DNA from: Clostridia bacterium
Lineage (GTDB): Bacteria > Bacillota_A > Clostridia > Peptostreptococcales > JAAYPU01
Reading direction: 5' to 3'
Length of the DNA stretch: 9,679 nucleotides
Assembly: GCA_022360735.1 (NCBI GenBank)
Contig: JAKSCF010000461.1
Coordinates: 1-9,679, forward strand
Shown: positions 8,541-9,679 of the stretch, piece after piece
Layout of the letters: every line of letters begins with the position of its first letter
Position numbering within the stretch: position 1 is the stretch's first letter
The notes under the pieces: generated by a model
Database searches by the model: none
What the model was told of the DNA's origin: nothing
Seen by the model: the letters and a program-made list of their open reading frames with translations, nothing else
Made by a program: the position numbers and the translations under genes

Positions 8541-8816
8541 TTAAAACAATATTGCTTTAAGAAAGATCAACATGACAATTCCTGGTAAACCCAGTATTCC
8601 AGCCACAAGAGCAGTTATTGGATTGACCGGAATCATAAAGTTAAAGAATCCTCCAATTAGATTAAGAATGACAAGTGCAACTCCTCCAATTATACCATTT
8701 AGTAATAGTTTTAATATGATTTTTAAAGGTACTAATAATATATATCCTATCACATATAAAATAACCAACCCAAATGCATAGGCTAATATAATGCTAATTT
8801 CCATCCCAAAACCCAC
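8541..8816 (-). CDS. bofA: BofA, inhibitor of pro-sigma-K processing
   Basis: Small integral membrane protein of 91 residues (B. subtilis BofA is 87). In that species it holds the SpoIVFB intramembrane protease inactive together with SpoIVFA in the outer forespore membrane, timing sigma-K activation in the mother cell. Seen here: hydrophobic segments at about 7-35 and 38-61, and the family signature NPITALVAGILGLPGI (65-80) leading into a third hydrophobic stretch. The start chosen is GTG, because AAAGGAG (8825-8831 on the complement) sits 8 bases from it. The next ATG, at residue 5, would be 20 bases away. A sigma-E-like promoter lies upstream (8854-8881). Its presence suggests a spore-former, although some Clostridia keep BofA-family genes without a full SpoIVF system. 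Confidence 0.88.
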   Translation of the reverse strand: MGFGMEISIILAYAFGLVILYVIGYILLVPLKIILKLLLNGIIGGVALVILNLIGGFFNFMIPVNPITALVAGILGLPGIVMLIFLKAILF

Positions 8817-8824
8817 TTTTTATT

Positions 8825-8831
8825 CTCCTTT
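8825..8831 (-). promoter_or_regulatory. ribosome binding site deciding the bofA GTG start
   Basis: The complement reads AAAGGAG, 8 bases before the GTG at 8814-8816 and 20 bases before the in-frame ATG at 8802-8804. The spacing favours the GTG. Confidence 0.75.
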
Positions 8832-8853
8832 AATGCTTTTTCTTTTTTATACA

Positions 8854-8881
8854 TTTATATGCTTGTATTTATTAAATAGTC
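8854..8881 (-). promoter_or_regulatory. sigma-E-like promoter candidate for bofA
   Basis: On the minus strand GACTATT (8875-8881), a 13-base spacer and CATATAAA (8854-8861) resemble the mother-cell sigma-E elements KMATATT and CATACAHT (-10 matches 6 of 8). The predicted start near 8847 gives a leader of about 30 bases. B. subtilis bofA is transcribed by sigma-E, which supports the call. The spacer is one base short of typical and the region is AT-rich. Confidence 0.4.
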
Positions 8882-8956
8882 GTCCATGCTTGGTTTTTAT
8901 CTTTTACAATTTAAATTTTAATATGCCTTGGGTAAAGTGGGTATAACCATTTTGGT

Positions 8957-9679
8957 TTATTTATTAATCTCAAAATATTTAAATTTATGTAGTTTAATAT
9001 TATTTAAGACTTCTGTATACATATAAATATCCAAAGTCTCCTTAGGAACATTCATGGATATTATCTCTGCCATGGCACGATTTATATATTGGTAAGATAT
9101 AGAAGGCACTTTCTTGATATCTGTATAATCATAGATAAATTTAATCATTTCTTCTGTTTTTAATATGGTCAGGTCCAGCGCATGGGCTAATAATTTTAAA
9201 GGTACGGTTATGCAGGGCATTATTAATCGGTCAATCAGTGGCTTTTCCGGGTCTTGAAGAAAGTTTACATAGTTGTCTTCGTCACCGGTCTGTCCTTTTT
9301 TTGCATCTTTTACGGAGTTTTTATACTTTATAAAATGTTCCATAGCTAGATATTGTCTGTATGCGCGTATGATTCCAAAGCTTTCTAAATTTTTGCAGTA
9401 ATCTACACAGCAATCGTTAACAACATCGATGACCTTAAAAATACTCTCTATAATCTCAGAGTTTTTTTTCAATTGATCAGTGTTATCGTCAATTGTATCT
9501 AATTTATGTTCTTTGCAATTGGCTTCTAGGATATTTTTCATGTCTTCCAAATAATGGTCTTCTATTTTCTGCCCTTTAAATAATTTTATATGGTTAAAGA
9601 TATCATCTGTTTTTAAAATGGTATCATCGCTTTCATTTTCAATTAGTACATATTCATTGGACACAATAACTACAGGATA
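8957..9679 (-). CDS. protein of unknown function, 5' end beyond window
   Basis: The reading frame stays open to the last base of the window, giving at least 240 codons. The first in-frame GTG (9662-9664) has no ribosome binding site before it, and the sequence ahead of it reads on as YPVVI, so the true start is probably outside the window. I do not recognise the family. The visible part is acidic and mostly helical in composition, with no signal peptide or clear membrane segment. Counting from that GTG, cysteines lie at 50, 85, 86, 90 and 151, with C-C-x-x-x-C at 85-90. A leucine-rich amphipathic stretch spans about 142-166 (KPLIDRLIMPCITVPLKLLA), and the end is lysine-rich. Codon and base use resemble its neighbours. 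It lies upstream of bofA on the same strand with a 140-base gap and no terminator. In Bacillus this position is held by recR and yaaL, and this protein resembles neither. Confidence 0.75.
   Translation of the reverse strand, partial: YPVVIVSNEYVLIENESDDTILKTDDIFNHIKLFKGQKIEDHYLEDMKNILEANCKEHKLDTIDDNTDQLKKNSEIIESIFKVIDVVNDCCVDYCKNLESFGIIRAYRQYLAMEHFIKYKNSVKDAKKGQTGDEDNYVNFLQDPEKPLIDRLIMPCITVPLKLLAHALDLTILKTEEMIKFIYDYTDIKKVPSISYQYINRAMAEIISMNVPKETLDIYMYTEVLNNIKLHKFKYFEINK

Noticed and set aside
8572..8781. 69-codon plus-strand frame
   Set aside because: It is antisense to bofA, whose product carries the clear NPITALVAG signature.
8945..8957. Small hairpin AACCA/TGGTT at the end of the unknown gene
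   Set aside because: Only five pairs, overlapping the stop codon and with no U-tract, so it is not a terminator.

Overview
The window looks like chromosome of an anaerobic, endospore-forming, low-GC Firmicute of class Clostridia. Four signs agree: a Clostridia-type 16S rRNA, a pyruvate:ferredoxin oxidoreductase, the sporulation gene bofA, and an nhaC/ornithine-racemase-like pair of the kind found in amino-acid-fermenting clostridia. Intergenic DNA is very AT-rich. I cannot name a genus from sequence reading alone.

Layout. Positions 1-945 are the 5' two thirds of a 16S rRNA gene on the minus strand; the rest of the rrn operon lies outside the window. Upstream of it (946-1200) are the rRNA leader and two textbook tandem sigma-A promoters. 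A gene-poor AT-rich stretch follows (1200-1930). Next come two plus-strand genes: an NhaC-family antiporter (1943-3382) and a PLP-dependent ornithine/alanine racemase-family enzyme (3493-4551), with a strong hairpin between them. A bidirectional terminator (4554-4581) separates these from the convergent minus-strand gene for pyruvate:ferredoxin oxidoreductase (4597-8130). Upstream of that gene is a roughly 400-base regulatory-looking gap with palindromic elements. Then follow bofA (minus, 8541-8816) and the 3' part of an unrecognised minus-strand gene (8957 to the window end).

How the genes may work together. The oxidoreductase is the central fermentative enzyme, turning pyruvate into acetyl-CoA and reduced ferredoxin. 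The antiporter and racemase could serve uptake or exchange of an amino acid and its L-to-D conversion, as in oxidative ornithine fermentation, although the downstream ornithine genes are not in this window. bofA belongs to mother-cell sporulation control and is functionally unrelated to the rest. I found no CRISPR array, transposase, integrase, toxin-antitoxin pair, defence locus or tRNA gene. The window reads as largely ordinary core chromosome. The points most worth a second look are the truncated unknown gene next to bofA, the palindromes upstream of the oxidoreductase gene, and the isolated antiporter/racemase pair.
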